The notes under the pieces: generated by a model | What the model was told of the DNA's origin: nothing | The model's input: only the letters and a program-made list of their open reading frames with translations | The model's database searches: none | Assembly: GCA_946410395.1 (NCBI GenBank) | Contig: CAMKAE010000009.1 | Location: forward strand, 1 to 22,861 | Direction of reading: 5' to 3' | Length of the DNA stretch: 22,861 bases | Source of the DNA: an uncultured Clostridia bacterium | GTDB taxonomy: Bacteria; Bacillota; Clostridia; Christensenellales; Aristaeellaceae | Shown here: positions 1 to 8,642 of the stretch, one piece after another | How positions within the stretch are numbered: position 1 is the stretch's first letter | Layout of the letters: the number at the start of each line of letters is the position of its first letter | Translations under genes and position numbers: made by a program

Positions 1-382
1 CGTCCCCGACCTTCGTGGTGGCCAGGTACATGCACACGCCGCACATGGCGGCCTTCCACAGCAGCGCCAGCGGGCTCTGCGTGGCCAGGCCGTCCATCAT
101 GACCTGCGCCGTCGGCGCGATGTCCGGCAGGCACAGCGCCGCCAGCAGGCCGCAGGCAAAGGCGCCGCCCACGTTCATCAGCAGCATGATGAGCTTCTGC
201 ACCGGGCTGTAGTCCGCCCGGGTCACCCGGCCGGTGAAGAGCTCCGCGTCAAAGTTCACCACAAACCACAGCCCCGCGCTGAACAGCACCGCGCCGGCCA
301 CACCGCCCACCTTCAGGTACACGATGCAGCCCATGCAGATCAGTACACCGGCCGCCAAGGCCTTTCTCGCCGAACAGATCAT
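1..382 (-). CDS. Formate/nitrite transporter (FNT) family protein, N-terminal part, cut by window edge
   Basis: About 127 N-terminal codons are visible; the rest lies outside the window. The protein starts MICSARKALAAGVL and has alternating hydrophobic segments with the FNT-like features G-C-I-V-Y-L near residue 20, an FSAGLW helix and an ELFTG motif near residue 50, then a loop and further helices ending near LWKAAMCGVCMYLA. FNT proteins are pentameric inner-membrane channels for formate, nitrite or hydrosulfide, usually 250-280 residues, so about half is seen. The start is chosen because AAGGAGG lies about 9 nt upstream of the ATG and a sigma-A promoter lies just above it. The gene diverges from purA. 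The substrate cannot be told from this fragment. Family call fairly sure, substrate unknown. Confidence 0.7.
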   Translation of the reverse strand, partial: MICSARKALAAGVLICMGCIVYLKVGGVAGAVLFSAGLWFVVNFDAELFTGRVTRADYSPVQKLIMLLMNVGGAFACGLLAALCLPDIAPTAQVMMDGLATQSPLALLWKAAMCGVCMYLATTKVGD

Positions 383-406
383 GCCGATCTCCTCCTTAAC
401 AGTTCC

Positions 407-434
407 ATTGTAGCACACCCCATGAAAAACGCAA
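407..434 (-). promoter_or_regulatory. Sigma-A promoter for the FNT transporter gene
   Basis: On the minus strand, TTGCGT (429-434) and TACAAT (407-412) are separated by 16 bp. A TG dinucleotide one base upstream of the -10 makes it an extended -10. The predicted transcript starts near 400, leaving a short leader of about 18 nt that carries the Shine-Dalgarno site. The promoter is divergent from that of purA. Confidence 0.6.
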
Positions 435-465
435 CAAGGATGCACCGGAAAAACAGGGCCAAGCC

Positions 466-494
466 TTGCGATTCCCCGCGCAATCGTTTATAAT
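466..494 (+). promoter_or_regulatory. Sigma-A promoter for purA
   Basis: TTGCGA (466-471) and a perfect TATAAT (489-494) are separated by 17 bp, the optimal spacing. Transcription should start near 500-501, giving a leader of about 60 nt before the purA ATG. No other good promoter is seen before hisH, hisF, hisC or dnaE, so this one may serve the whole run. Confidence 0.75.
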
Positions 495-501
495 GAAAGC
501 G

Positions 502-528
502 CTGCGCCAAGGCGCAGGGCGGTTTTTT
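502..528 (+). promoter_or_regulatory. Hairpin plus T-run at the very 5' end of the purA transcript
   Basis: CTGCGC and GCGCAG (502-507 and 512-517) can pair around a 4-nt loop, followed by a GC stretch and six T residues (523-528). It starts almost at the predicted transcription start, so it is probably too close for a normal attenuator. A 5' stabilising stem is more likely. Function is inferred only. Confidence 0.3.
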
Positions 529-561
529 GTGTGCCGCCGCAAAATGCGGGAGGGATTCTCC

Positions 562-1839
562 ATGGTTCGTGCAATCGTAGGCGCCAACTGGGGCGATGAG
601 GGCAAAGGCAAGGTCACCGACGTGCTGGCCGAGACGAGCGATGTGGTGGTGCGCTTTCAGGGCGGCGCCAACGCCGGCCACACCATCATCAACGAGTACG
701 GCAAGTTTGCCCTGCATTTGCTGCCCAGCGGTGTTTTTCATCAGAATGTGGTCAATGTCATCGGCCCCGGCGTGGCGCTGAACATCGACGCGCTGCTGGC
801 GGAGCTGGAGGCCCTGACCGGCCGCGGCGTGCCCGCCCCGCAGATCCGCATCAGCGACCGCTGCCAGGTCATGATGCCCTATCACATCGACTTCGACCGT
901 TTTGAGGAGGAGCGCCTGGGCAAGCAGTCCTTCGGCTCCACCAAGAGCGGCATCGCGCCCTTCTACTCCGACAAGTTCGCCAAGACCGGCATCCAGGTCT
1001 GCCAGCTCTATGACGAGGCCTTGCTGCGCCAGCGGCTGGCCATCGCGCTGGTGAAAAAGAACTGCCTGCTGGAGCACCTGTACCACAAGCCGCCGGTGGA
1101 CATCGACGCGCTGGTGGCCAAACTGCAGGCGCAGGCGGAGAAGATCCGGCCCATGGTGTGCGACACCAGCCGTCTGCTGCACGAGGCGGACAAGGCCGGG
1201 AAGGTCATCCTGCTGGAGGGCCAGCTGGGCACCCTGCGGGATCCGGACCACGGCATCTACCCCTACACCACCTCCTCCTCGCCCCTGGCGGGCTACGGGA
1301 TCGTCGGCGCGGGCATTCCGCCCCGCTCCCTGACGGACATCGTCTGCGTGACGAAGGCCTATTCCTCCGCCGTGGGCGCGGGCCCCTTCGTCTGCCGCCT
1401 GGACGGGCCCGAAGGCGATGAGCTGCGCCGCCGGGGCGGCGACGCCGGCGAATTCGGCGCCACAACTGGCCGGGCCCGGGACGTGGGCTGGTTTGACGCG
1501 GTCGCCACCCGCTACGGCATGGAGATCCAGGGTGCCACGCAGGCCGTGCTCACCAACCTCGACGTGCTGGGCTATCTGCCGGAGATCCCCGTCTGCGTGG
1601 CCTATGAGACCGCGGACGGCGAGCGGATCACCGACTTCCCCGCCACCCCGGTGCTGATGGGCTGCAAGCCAGTCTATGAGAAGCTCCCCGGCTGGCTGTG
1701 CGACATCCGAGGCATCCGAAACTACGCGGAGCTCCCGGAGAACTGCCGCCACTATGTGGACTTCATCGAAGCGCAGATCGGCACGCGCATCAGCCTGGTC
1801 TCCAACGGGCCGAAGCGGGAGGAGATTCTGGAGCGGTAA
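562..1839 (+). CDS. purA: Adenylosuccinate synthetase
   Basis: 425 residues, normal length for PurA. The enzyme joins IMP and aspartate using GTP to form adenylosuccinate, the first step from IMP to AMP, in the cytoplasm. The N-terminus has WGDEGKGK (P-loop with catalytic Asp12), then GGANAGHTI with the catalytic His, and FGATTGRARDVGWFD near the C-terminal third for nucleotide binding. The IMP-binding loop reads STKSGIAPFYSDK rather than the GTTxRGIGPAY form of E. coli; I recognise this as a variant seen in Clostridia. The start is the ATG preceded by GGGAGG about 9 nt upstream; the open frame extends further up, but that would start inside the promoter. It is the first gene of a possible operon with hisH, hisF, hisC and dnaE. 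Confidence 0.97.
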   Translation: MVRAIVGANWGDEGKGKVTDVLAETSDVVVRFQGGANAGHTIINEYGKFALHLLPSGVFHQNVVNVIGPGVALNIDALLAELEALTGRGVPAPQIRISDRCQVMMPYHIDFDRFEEERLGKQSFGSTKSGIAPFYSDKFAKTGIQVCQLYDEALLRQRLAIALVKKNCLLEHLYHKPPVDIDALVAKLQAQAEKIRPMVCDTSRLLHEADKAGKVILLEGQLGTLRDPDHGIYPYTTSSSPLAGYGIVGAGIPPRSLTDIVCVTKAYSSAVGAGPFVCRLDGPEGDELRRRGGDAGEFGATTGRARDVGWFDAVATRYGMEIQGATQAVLTNLDVLGYLPEIPVCVAYETADGERITDFPATPVLMGCKPVYEKLPGWLCDIRGIRNYAELPENCRHYVDFIEAQIGTRISLVSNGPKREEILER

Positions 1840-1893
1840 TTCGGGAATTCGGAATGCGGAATGCGGAATTCGGAATTCGGAATTCGGAATTCG
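1838..1893 (+). repeat. Tandem AATTCGG heptamer repeat between purA and hisH
   Basis: About eight 7-bp units of AATTCGG, two of them AATGCGG, and one extra G after the first unit. The array begins on the purA stop codon and fills most of the purA-hisH gap. Because the unit overlaps the palindrome GAATTC, the array can also fold on itself. A related copy in inverted orientation lies between hisC and dnaE. There is no spacer structure, so it is not CRISPR. Confidence 0.85.
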
Positions 1894-1927
1894 CGAGCCG
1901 TGGTGTTGAGTGAAAGGGGGCGGCGGT

Positions 1928-2524
1928 GTGATTGCGATTGTGGATTATGGGATGGGGAATCTGCGGAGCGTGCAGAAGGCGCTGGAGTATCTGGGCTGTG
2001 AGGCGCGGATCACCGACAGCGCCGCCGTGATCCGGGATGCCAGCCATGTGGTGCTCCCCGGTGTCGGGGCGTTCCGGGATGCGATCGACCGCCTGCGGCG
2101 CAGCGGGCTGGACCGGGCCTTTACCGAAGCCGCCGCCTCCGGAAAGCCGGTGCTCGGCATCTGTCTGGGCATGCAGCTGATGTACGAGGTCAGCGAGGAA
2201 AACGGCCTGTATGAGGGCCTGGGCCTGCTGCCCGGCCGCATCACCCTGCTGGACGCCCCGGGGCTCAAAATTCCCCACATGGGCTGGAACACCCTGGAGA
2301 CCCGCGCCTGCCCGCTCTTTGACGCCGGCACGCCCCAGACCGTATACTTCGTGCACTCCTACTGCGCGCAGGCCGTCAACGGGGACACCGCCGCCGTGTG
2401 CACCTACGGAAAACCCTTCACCGCGGCAGCCTGCCGGGGCAACATCCTGGCCACCCAGTTCCACCCGGAAAAGAGCGGCAGCGTGGGGCTCTCGATGCTC
2501 CGGCGCTTTGCTGCCATGTCGTAA
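1928..2524 (+). CDS. hisH: Imidazole glycerol phosphate synthase, glutamine amidotransferase subunit
   Basis: 198 residues, typical for HisH. This class I glutaminase releases ammonia from glutamine and channels it to HisF; together they make IGP and AICAR in histidine synthesis. Visible motifs are IAIVDYGMGNLRSV at the N-terminus, the nucleophile Cys79 in LGICLGMQ, and the His179/Glu181 pair in QFHPEKSG. The start is taken as GTG at 1928: AAAGGGGG sits 7 nt upstream and the protein then begins like other HisH proteins. An in-frame GTG at 1910 would add six residues but has no good ribosome site. hisF follows after 14 nt, as expected for two subunits of one enzyme. Confidence 0.95.
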   Translation: MIAIVDYGMGNLRSVQKALEYLGCEARITDSAAVIRDASHVVLPGVGAFRDAIDRLRRSGLDRAFTEAAASGKPVLGICLGMQLMYEVSEENGLYEGLGLLPGRITLLDAPGLKIPHMGWNTLETRACPLFDAGTPQTVYFVHSYCAQAVNGDTAAVCTYGKPFTAAACRGNILATQFHPEKSGSVGLSMLRRFAAMS

Positions 2525-2538
2525 GGGAGGGCGGAAGC

Positions 2539-3300
2539 ATGCTGACCAAGCGCATCATCCCCTGCCTGGACATCCGGGACGGCCGGGTGGTCAAGGGCAT
2601 TCAGTTCGTGAACATCCGCGACGCCGGCGACCCGGTGGAGGCCGCCGTCCGCTACAATGAGGCCGGCGCGGACGAGCTGGTCCTGCTGGACATCAACGCC
2701 AGCCATGAGGGCCGCGGCACCATGCTCGACGTGGTGAGCCGCGTGGCCGAGCAGGTCTTCATCCCCTTCACCGTGGGCGGGGGCATCCGCAGCGTGGAGC
2801 AGATCCGCGAGCTGCTGTCCCTGGGCGCGGACAAGGTCTCGATCAACAGCCCCGCGGTGCGCAATCCCGACTTCATCACCGAGGCCGCGGAGCGCTTCGG
2901 CAGCCAGTGCATCGTCCTGGCCATCGACGCCAAGGCCCGCCCCGGCGGCGGCTGGGAGGTCTATCTCAACGGCGGCCGGGTGCCCACGGGCATCGACGCG
3001 GTGCAGTGGGCCGTGGACGGTGTAAAGCGCGGCGCGGGCGAGATCCTGCTGACCAGCATGGACACGGACGGCGAGGGCAGCGGCTTTGCCATGGAACTGA
3101 CCCGTACGGTCGCAGACGCCGTGCCGGTGCCGGTGATCGCCTCCGGCGGCGCCGGCAAGCGCGAGCACTTCCGCGACGTCCTCACCGAAGGCCACGCGGA
3201 CGCTGCCCTGGCCGCGACCCTCTTCCACTTCGGCATCCTGCCGGTGCCGGAGCTGAAGCGGTGGCTCGCGGAGGAAGGCGTGCCGGTGCGGATGATTTAG
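2539..3300 (+). CDS. hisF: Imidazole glycerol phosphate synthase, cyclase subunit
   Basis: 253 residues, standard HisF length, a (beta/alpha)8 barrel. It uses ammonia from HisH to convert PRFAR into IGP and AICAR. The two catalytic aspartates are visible as Asp11 in PCLDIRDGRVVKG and Asp130 in LAIDAK. Phosphate-binding glycines are seen in TVGGGIRS and in VIASGGAGK. The ATG is preceded by GGGAGG about 8 nt upstream; an in-frame upstream start would overlap hisH and lacks a ribosome site. Its partner hisH lies directly upstream and hisC directly downstream. Confidence 0.97.
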   Translation: MLTKRIIPCLDIRDGRVVKGIQFVNIRDAGDPVEAAVRYNEAGADELVLLDINASHEGRGTMLDVVSRVAEQVFIPFTVGGGIRSVEQIRELLSLGADKVSINSPAVRNPDFITEAAERFGSQCIVLAIDAKARPGGGWEVYLNGGRVPTGIDAVQWAVDGVKRGAGEILLTSMDTDGEGSGFAMELTRTVADAVPVPVIASGGAGKREHFRDVLTEGHADAALAATLFHFGILPVPELKRWLAEEGVPVRMI

Positions 3301-3318
3301 CCGAAGGGAGGCAAACCG

Positions 3319-4377
3319 ATGCCCTACGAAAGCAAGCTTGCCCTGTCCCTGGTGCCCTATGTGGCCGGGGAGCAGCCCAAGGGGCGAACCTTCATCAAGC
3401 TCAATACCAACGAGAATCCCTACGCCCCGTCTCCCCGGGTGGAGGAAGCGCTGCGCGGGCTGACAGACTCGCTGCGGCTGTACCCGGACACGGAGGCCAC
3501 CCGGCTGCGGGAGGCCATCGCCCGCGTCAACGGCGTTGCCCCGGAGAACGTCTTCTGCGGCAACGGCTCCGACGAGGTGCTGGCCTTTGCCTTCGCGGCC
3601 TTTTTTGCCGGGAAGCGGCTGGTCTCCGCGGACATCACCTACAGCTTTTACCCGGTCTACGGTCAGCTCTTCGGCGTGGACTACGAGACCGTCCCGCTGC
3701 GGGACGACTTCACCGTGGATGTCGACGGGTTGATGCGGGGCTCTCCCATCGCACTGGCCAACCCCAACGCGCCCACGGGCATCTTCCTGCCGCTGAGCGG
3801 GGTGCGCCGTCTGGCGGAGCACTGCCACGCCCATGACGCCGTGCTGCTCATCGACGAGGCCTACGCCGCCTTTGCCCCGGAGAACGCCGTGCCGCTGCTG
3901 GCGGAATACGACAACCTGCTGATCATCCGCACGTTTTCGAAGAGCCACGCGCTCGCGGGCATGCGGGTGGGCTATGCGATCGGCGCCCCGAGGCTCATCG
4001 ACGCCCTGCGCCGCGTCCGGGACTCCTTCAACAGCTACCCGGTGGACCGCCTGGCCCAGGCCGCCGCGGAGGCCGCCGTGCTGGACACGGCCTACACCGC
4101 CGAGAGCACCCGCCGCGTGATCGCCGCCCGGGACAAGTGCCGCGCCGCCCTGCTGGCCGCCGGCATCGACGTCCTCCCCTCCGCCACCAACTTCCTGTTC
4201 GTCCGCGCAGACGCCGAAGACGCCGCCCCCGTCCAGCAGGCCCTGCGCAACGACGGCATCCTCGTCCGCCACTTCTCCGCCCCGCGCCTGAAGCCCTGGC
4301 TGCGGGTCACCGTCGGCACAGAAGCGGACATGGAGAAAGTCACGGATGCGCTGATCCGCCACATCCGTCATTCATAA
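3319..4377 (+). CDS. hisC: Histidinol-phosphate aminotransferase
   Basis: 352 residues, normal for HisC, a fold-type I PLP enzyme that transfers an amino group from glutamate to imidazole acetol phosphate. Motifs include KLNTNENPY near residue 28 (substrate contacts), CGNGSDEVL near residue 75, NPNAPTG in the middle, LLIDEAYAAF with the PLP-contacting Asp, and the Schiff-base Lys208 in TFSKSHALAGMRVGY. GGGAGG lies 8-9 nt before the ATG. It sits 18 nt after hisF. Other his genes (hisG, D, B, A, I/E) are not in the window, so the pathway is split in this genome or continues elsewhere. Confidence 0.95.
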   Translation: MPYESKLALSLVPYVAGEQPKGRTFIKLNTNENPYAPSPRVEEALRGLTDSLRLYPDTEATRLREAIARVNGVAPENVFCGNGSDEVLAFAFAAFFAGKRLVSADITYSFYPVYGQLFGVDYETVPLRDDFTVDVDGLMRGSPIALANPNAPTGIFLPLSGVRRLAEHCHAHDAVLLIDEAYAAFAPENAVPLLAEYDNLLIIRTFSKSHALAGMRVGYAIGAPRLIDALRRVRDSFNSYPVDRLAQAAAEAAVLDTAYTAESTRRVIAARDKCRAALLAAGIDVLPSATNFLFVRADAEDAAPVQQALRNDGILVRHFSAPRLKPWLRVTVGTEADMEKVTDALIRHIRHS

Positions 4378-4400
4378 TTCCGAATTCACAATTCCGAATC
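4376..4400 (+). repeat. Short AATTCCG repeat between hisC and dnaE
   Basis: Two imperfect ATTCCGAAT units separated by TCACA fill the gap between the hisC stop and the dnaE ribosome site. They are the reverse complement of the AATTCGG array after purA, so both look like insertions of one repeat family in opposite orientation. The first base pair overlaps the hisC stop codon. Confidence 0.65.
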
Positions 4401-4415
4401 AAAGGAGGCGGCACC

Positions 4416-7400
4416 ATGGCGTTCACCCACCTGCACTTGCACACCGAATACAGCCTGCTGGACGGCGCGTGCCGCATCCCGCGGCTGGTGGAGCGGCTGA
4501 AAGCCCTGGGCATGGACAGCTGCGCCATCACCGACCACGGCGTTCTGTACGGGGCCATCGACTTCTACGAGGCCATGAAGAACGCCGGTCTCAAGCCCAT
4601 CATCGGCTGCGAAGCCTACGTCTGCCGGGATCACCTGGACCGCAGCAATGCGGGCCGGGAGATGAGCCACCTGATCCTTTTGTGCGAGAACGAGACCGGC
4701 TGGCGGAACCTGTGCCGGCTCGACAGCGAGGCCTTCGTCAACGGGTATTACTACAAGCCGCGCATGGACTATCAGATGCTCCGGGAGCACCACGAGGGGC
4801 TGATCGCCCTGTCCGCCTGCCTCTCCGGCGACCTGCCCAAACTGCTGCTGGCCGGCCGCTATGAGGACGCTGCGGACCATGTGCGGATGATGCGGGACAT
4901 CTTCGGCCCGGAGAACTATTACATCGAGCTGATGGACCACGGCATCCGGGAGGAGAAGACCGTCCTTCCCCGGCTGATCTCCCTGGCGCGGGAGATGAAC
5001 GTCCCCATGGTGGCCACCAACGACTGCCACTACCTGCTGGAGGAGGACGCCCCGGCCCAGGAAGTGCTGATGTGCATCCAGACCGGCAAGACCCTCGAGG
5101 ACCCCTCCCACATGCGGCACGACACCACCAAGCTCTATGTCCGCAGCGAGGCGGAGATGCAGGCCCTCTTCCACGCCATCCCCGAGGCCATCGAGAACAC
5201 CCGGGTCATCGCGGACCGCTGCAATCTCGACTTCACCTTCGGGGAGCGGAAGATCCCCGTCTATCCGGTGGAGACCGGGGAGACCAGCCTTCAGATGCTG
5301 ACCCGGCTGTGCAGCGAGGGCATCCGCCGTCTGTACCCGGACGCGAAGGAGGGCGACGAGCCCTGGCAGCGCCTGCGCTACGAGCTGGACACCATCACCG
5401 GCATGGGCTTTGTGGACTACTTCCTCATCGTCTGGGATTTCATCAACTATGCCCGTTCCCAGGGCATCATGGTAGGCCCGGGCCGGGGCAGCGCCGCCGG
5501 CTCGATCGTGTCCTACGCGCTGGGTATCACCTCCCTGGATCCGCTGAAATATCAGCTGCTCTTCGAGCGCTTCCTGAACCCGGAGCGGGTGTCCATGCCG
5601 GATATCGACGTGGACTTCTGCTATGAGCGGCGGCAGGAGGTCATCGACTATGTGGTCCGCAAGTACGGCGCGGACCACGTCAGCCAGATCATCACCTTCG
5701 GCACGATGGCCGCCCGGGCCGTGGTCCGGGATGTGGGCCGGGTGCTGGGCATGAGCTATCAGGAGACCGATGCCGTGGCCAAGGCCGTGCCCTTTGAGCT
5801 GGGCATCACCCTTGAGCAGGCCCTGAAGCTGAGCCCGCAGCTCCACGCCATGGACGCGGAGGACCCGGCCGTCCACCGCCTGCTGCAGATGGCCATGACC
5901 CTGGAGGGCATGCCCCGCAACGCCTCCACCCACGCGGCCGGCGTGCTGATCACCGACCGGCCCGTGACGGACTATGTTCCCCTGCAGCGCAACGACGATG
6001 TGATCACCACGCAGTTCGCCAAGGACACCATCGAGCACCTGGGCCTGCTGAAAATGGACTTCCTGGGCCTGCGGACCCTGACCGTGATCCGGGATGCCCT
6101 GGACATGATGCGCCAGGTCTCCGGCGTGGACATGAAGCCCGAGGATATTCCTCTGGATGATCCGGCCGTCTATGAGATGATCTCCGCCGGAGAGACCGAC
6201 GGCGTGTTCCAGCTCGAAGGCAGCGGCATGCGCTCCTTCCTGATGCAGATGAAGCCCGGCAGCTTTGAGGACATCATCGCCGCCATCTCCCTCTACCGCC
6301 CAGGCCCCATGGAATCCATCCCCCGCTACATCGCCGGCAAGCAGAACGCCGCGAGCGTCACCTACTCCACCGAAAAGCTGCGCCCCATCCTGGACGTGAC
6401 CTACGGCTGCATGGTGTACCAGGAGCAGGTGATGCAGATCGTCCGGGACCTGGCCGGGTACTCCTACGGGCGCTCGGACCTGGTGCGCCGCGCCATGGCC
6501 AAGAAAAAGCACAAGGTCATGGAGGAGGAACGGCAGAACTTCGTCTACGGCCAGACGGACAAGGACGGGAACGTCATCATCCCCGGCTGCATCCGCAACG
6601 GCGTGCCGGAGGACGTGGCCAACCAGATCTACGACGAGATGATCTCCTTCGCCTCCTACGCCTTCAACAAGTCCCACGCCGCGGCCTACGCCGTGGTGGC
6701 CGCCCAGACCGGCTGGCTCAAGCGCTGGCACCCGGCGGAGTTCATGGCCGCGATCATCAACAGCGTCTACGGCAACGCGGGCAAGGTCTCGGTCTACATC
6801 CAGTATTGCCGGGCCCACGGCATCCCCGTGCTGCCCCCGGACGTCAACCGCTCCGGCTGGAAGTTCTCCGTGGAGAAGCAGCCCGACGGCACCCCGGCCA
6901 TCATCTTCGGCCTGGGGGCCGTGAAGGCCGTGGGCGAAGCCGCGGTGGAGGCCATCGTGCGCGAGCGGGCGCAGAAGGGCCCCTACCGGGACATCTTTGA
7001 TTTCTGCGCGCGGATCGATTCCTCCGCCTGCGGCAAGCGCGTGGTGGAGAGCCTGATCAAGGCCGGCGCCTTCGACGGCTTCGGCGTCAGCCGGCCGGCC
7101 CAACTGGCCGTGTTCGAGGCCGAGATGGACGCCAACGCCCGCCAGCGCCGCGCCAACGTGGACGGCCAGCTCTCCCTCTTCGACCTGGCCGGCGGCGAAG
7201 GGGACGCCGCGCTGGAGACACCCCACACCTATCCCGACCTGCCCGATTACACCACCCGTTACCGCCTCGCGCAGGAAAAGGAAATGACCGGCGTGTACAT
7301 CACCGGCCATCCGCTGGATGATTTCCGCCCGGTGCTGGACACCCTGTCCTTCTCCACCGCCGACCTGGAGGATCTGGACTCCCGGGCCGACGGCGGCATG

Positions 7401-7982
7401 AGCCTGGATGGCTTCCAGGTGGACATGGGCGGCATCCTGACCGAGGTCAAGGGCAAGGCCACCAAGAAGGGCGCCTACATGGGCTTTCTGACCCTGGAGG
7501 ATCTCTCCGGGCAGATCGAGTGCCTGGTCTTCCCCAAGGTGTTTGAGAAATACCAGGGCCTGCTGTCCGTGGACGACGTGGTGGTGCTCTCCGGCAAGCT
7601 CTCCATCCGGGAGGAGGAGAGCCCCAAGCTGCTGGTGGACCGCGCCACGCCCATCGACGTCTGGGCGAAGGAGCAGGAAGAGCAGAAGGCCCGGCGCAAG
7701 CCCGCGGCCCCCGCCGCGCCGGTGATGAGCGACGCCCAGCTCGCCAGCATCAGCCCGAAAAAGCTCTACGTGCGCCTGCCCCGGGAAAACCTGACCGCCT
7801 GCACGGACCTGCTGCAGGCCTTCCCCGGCGCGGTGCCGGTTTACCTGCACATCCCGGCGGAGAAGATCACGCTCCTGGCGCCGCTGATGCAGTGGTGTGA
7901 CGGCGGCGAAAGCTGCGTGCAGGCCCTGGCCTCGGCCTTCGGGGCGGAGAACGTGAAGCTGGTGCAGAGCGCCGGCAGATGA
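4416..7982 (+). CDS. dnaE: DNA polymerase III subunit alpha (DnaE type)
   Basis: 1188 residues, usual for the long DnaE type. It is the replicative C-family polymerase. An N-terminal PHP domain (about 1-210) begins THLHLHTEYSLLDG and has AITDHG and GCEAYV metal-site motifs. The palm carries MPDIDVDFC with catalytic Asp398 and Asp400, and Asp548 in LKMDFLGLRTL. A clamp-binding motif QLSLFDL is at 918-924, after the helix-hairpin-helix region. An OB fold follows (about 1000-1045, with MGFLTLEDLSGQIECLVFP). AAAGGAGG lies 7-8 nt before the chosen ATG; the frame is open far upstream but that part overlaps hisC. Bacillota often also have PolC, which is not visible here. Fully intact. Confidence 0.97.
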   Translation: MAFTHLHLHTEYSLLDGACRIPRLVERLKALGMDSCAITDHGVLYGAIDFYEAMKNAGLKPIIGCEAYVCRDHLDRSNAGREMSHLILLCENETGWRNLCRLDSEAFVNGYYYKPRMDYQMLREHHEGLIALSACLSGDLPKLLLAGRYEDAADHVRMMRDIFGPENYYIELMDHGIREEKTVLPRLISLAREMNVPMVATNDCHYLLEEDAPAQEVLMCIQTGKTLEDPSHMRHDTTKLYVRSEAEMQALFHAIPEAIENTRVIADRCNLDFTFGERKIPVYPVETGETSLQMLTRLCSEGIRRLYPDAKEGDEPWQRLRYELDTITGMGFVDYFLIVWDFINYARSQGIMVGPGRGSAAGSIVSYALGITSLDPLKYQLLFERFLNPERVSMPDIDVDFCYERRQEVIDYVVRKYGADHVSQIITFGTMAARAVVRDVGRVLGMSYQETDAVAKAVPFELGITLEQALKLSPQLHAMDAEDPAVHRLLQMAMTLEGMPRNASTHAAGVLITDRPVTDYVPLQRNDDVITTQFAKDTIEHLGLLKMDFLGLRTLTVIRDALDMMRQVSGVDMKPEDIPLDDPAVYEMISAGETDGVFQLEGSGMRSFLMQMKPGSFEDIIAAISLYRPGPMESIPRYIAGKQNAASVTYSTEKLRPILDVTYGCMVYQEQVMQIVRDLAGYSYGRSDLVRRAMAKKKHKVMEEERQNFVYGQTDKDGNVIIPGCIRNGVPEDVANQIYDEMISFASYAFNKSHAAAYAVVAAQTGWLKRWHPAEFMAAIINSVYGNAGKVSVYIQYCRAHGIPVLPPDVNRSGWKFSVEKQPDGTPAIIFGLGAVKAVGEAAVEAIVRERAQKGPYRDIFDFCARIDSSACGKRVVESLIKAGAFDGFGVSRPAQLAVFEAEMDANARQRRANVDGQLSLFDLAGGEGDAALETPHTYPDLPDYTTRYRLAQEKEMTGVYITGHPLDDFRPVLDTLSFSTADLEDLDSRADGGMSLDGFQVDMGGILTEVKGKATKKGAYMGFLTLEDLSGQIECLVFPKVFEKYQGLLSVDDVVVLSGKLSIREEESPKLLVDRATPIDVWAKEQEEQKARRKPAAPAAPVMSDAQLASISPKKLYVRLPRENLTACTDLLQAFPGAVPVYLHIPAEKITLLAPLMQWCDGGESCVQALASAFGAENVKLVQSAGR

Positions 7983-7997
7983 ACAGAGGAAGTCTGA

Positions 7998-8642
7998 ATG
8001 AAGCAAGCAGAAAGACCGCTGGTGATCTTTGACTGGGACGGCACCCTGGCCGACAGCATGGACATGTGCGTGGCGGGGATCGCCGGCGCCCTGGCGCGCA
8101 TGGGCCTGCCGGAGGCTCCGCGGGAGCGCATGATGGCCTGCAACGGCCCCCTCTACGAGGACAGCGCGCAGATCATGGGCATTGCGCCCGCCCGGCGGCA
8201 GGAGTTCCTGCGCCTGCGCACCGAATGCGAGAACGCGGCGATCCCCACGCATCAGAAGCTCTTCCCCGGGATCCGGGAAATGCTGGCAGCGCTGAAGGAG
8301 CAGGCCGCCCTGGCCATCGCCTCCAACGGACGGCCGGAATATCTGACCGATTCCCTGCGTCTGCTGGGCCTGGAGGGCGTCTTCACCGACGTTCAGGGAC
8401 GCTGCCCCGGCAAGGTCAAGGCCGATCTGATCCGCATGCTCCTGGACCGCATCCCCCACAGCGGCGCCTGCGTGGTCGGCGACGCCCTGGGCGATCTGCG
8501 CTCCGCCCACGCCTGCGGGCTGCCGGCCCTCTTTGTCAGCTATGGTTATCATCAGCCCGACGACTGGAAAGAGGCGGATCGCATCGCAGAAAAGCCGCAG
8601 GATATTCCTGCGGCGGCAATCAGTCTGTGCGGGAAAGGATGA
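7998..8642 (+). CDS. HAD-family hydrolase, phosphoglycolate phosphatase-like
   Basis: 214 residues. Haloacid dehalogenase superfamily phosphatase with an alpha-helical cap. Motif I is VIFDWDGTLADS with nucleophile Asp12 and acid Asp14; motif II is the Ser in AIASNGRPEYL; motif III is a Lys in the PGKVKADL stretch; motif IV is VVGDALGDLRSA. The layout matches the Gph/PpaX group that acts on small phosphorylated metabolites such as 2-phosphoglycolate, but the substrate cannot be read from sequence. It starts 15 nt after dnaE with AGAGGA upstream, so it is probably co-transcribed. A clean-up role for damaged metabolites is an inference. Confidence 0.85.
   Translation: MKQAERPLVIFDWDGTLADSMDMCVAGIAGALARMGLPEAPRERMMACNGPLYEDSAQIMGIAPARRQEFLRLRTECENAAIPTHQKLFPGIREMLAALKEQAALAIASNGRPEYLTDSLRLLGLEGVFTDVQGRCPGKVKADLIRMLLDRIPHSGACVVGDALGDLRSAHACGLPALFVSYGYHQPDDWKEADRIAEKPQDIPAAAISLCGKG

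Noticed and set aside
500..561. A purine riboswitch in the purA leader
   Set aside because: The leader is only about 60 nt and lacks the three-way junction and conserved loops of the purine aptamer.
1838..1893. Tandem repeat as a CRISPR array
   Set aside because: Units are 7 bp, directly adjacent and without spacers; no cas gene is present.
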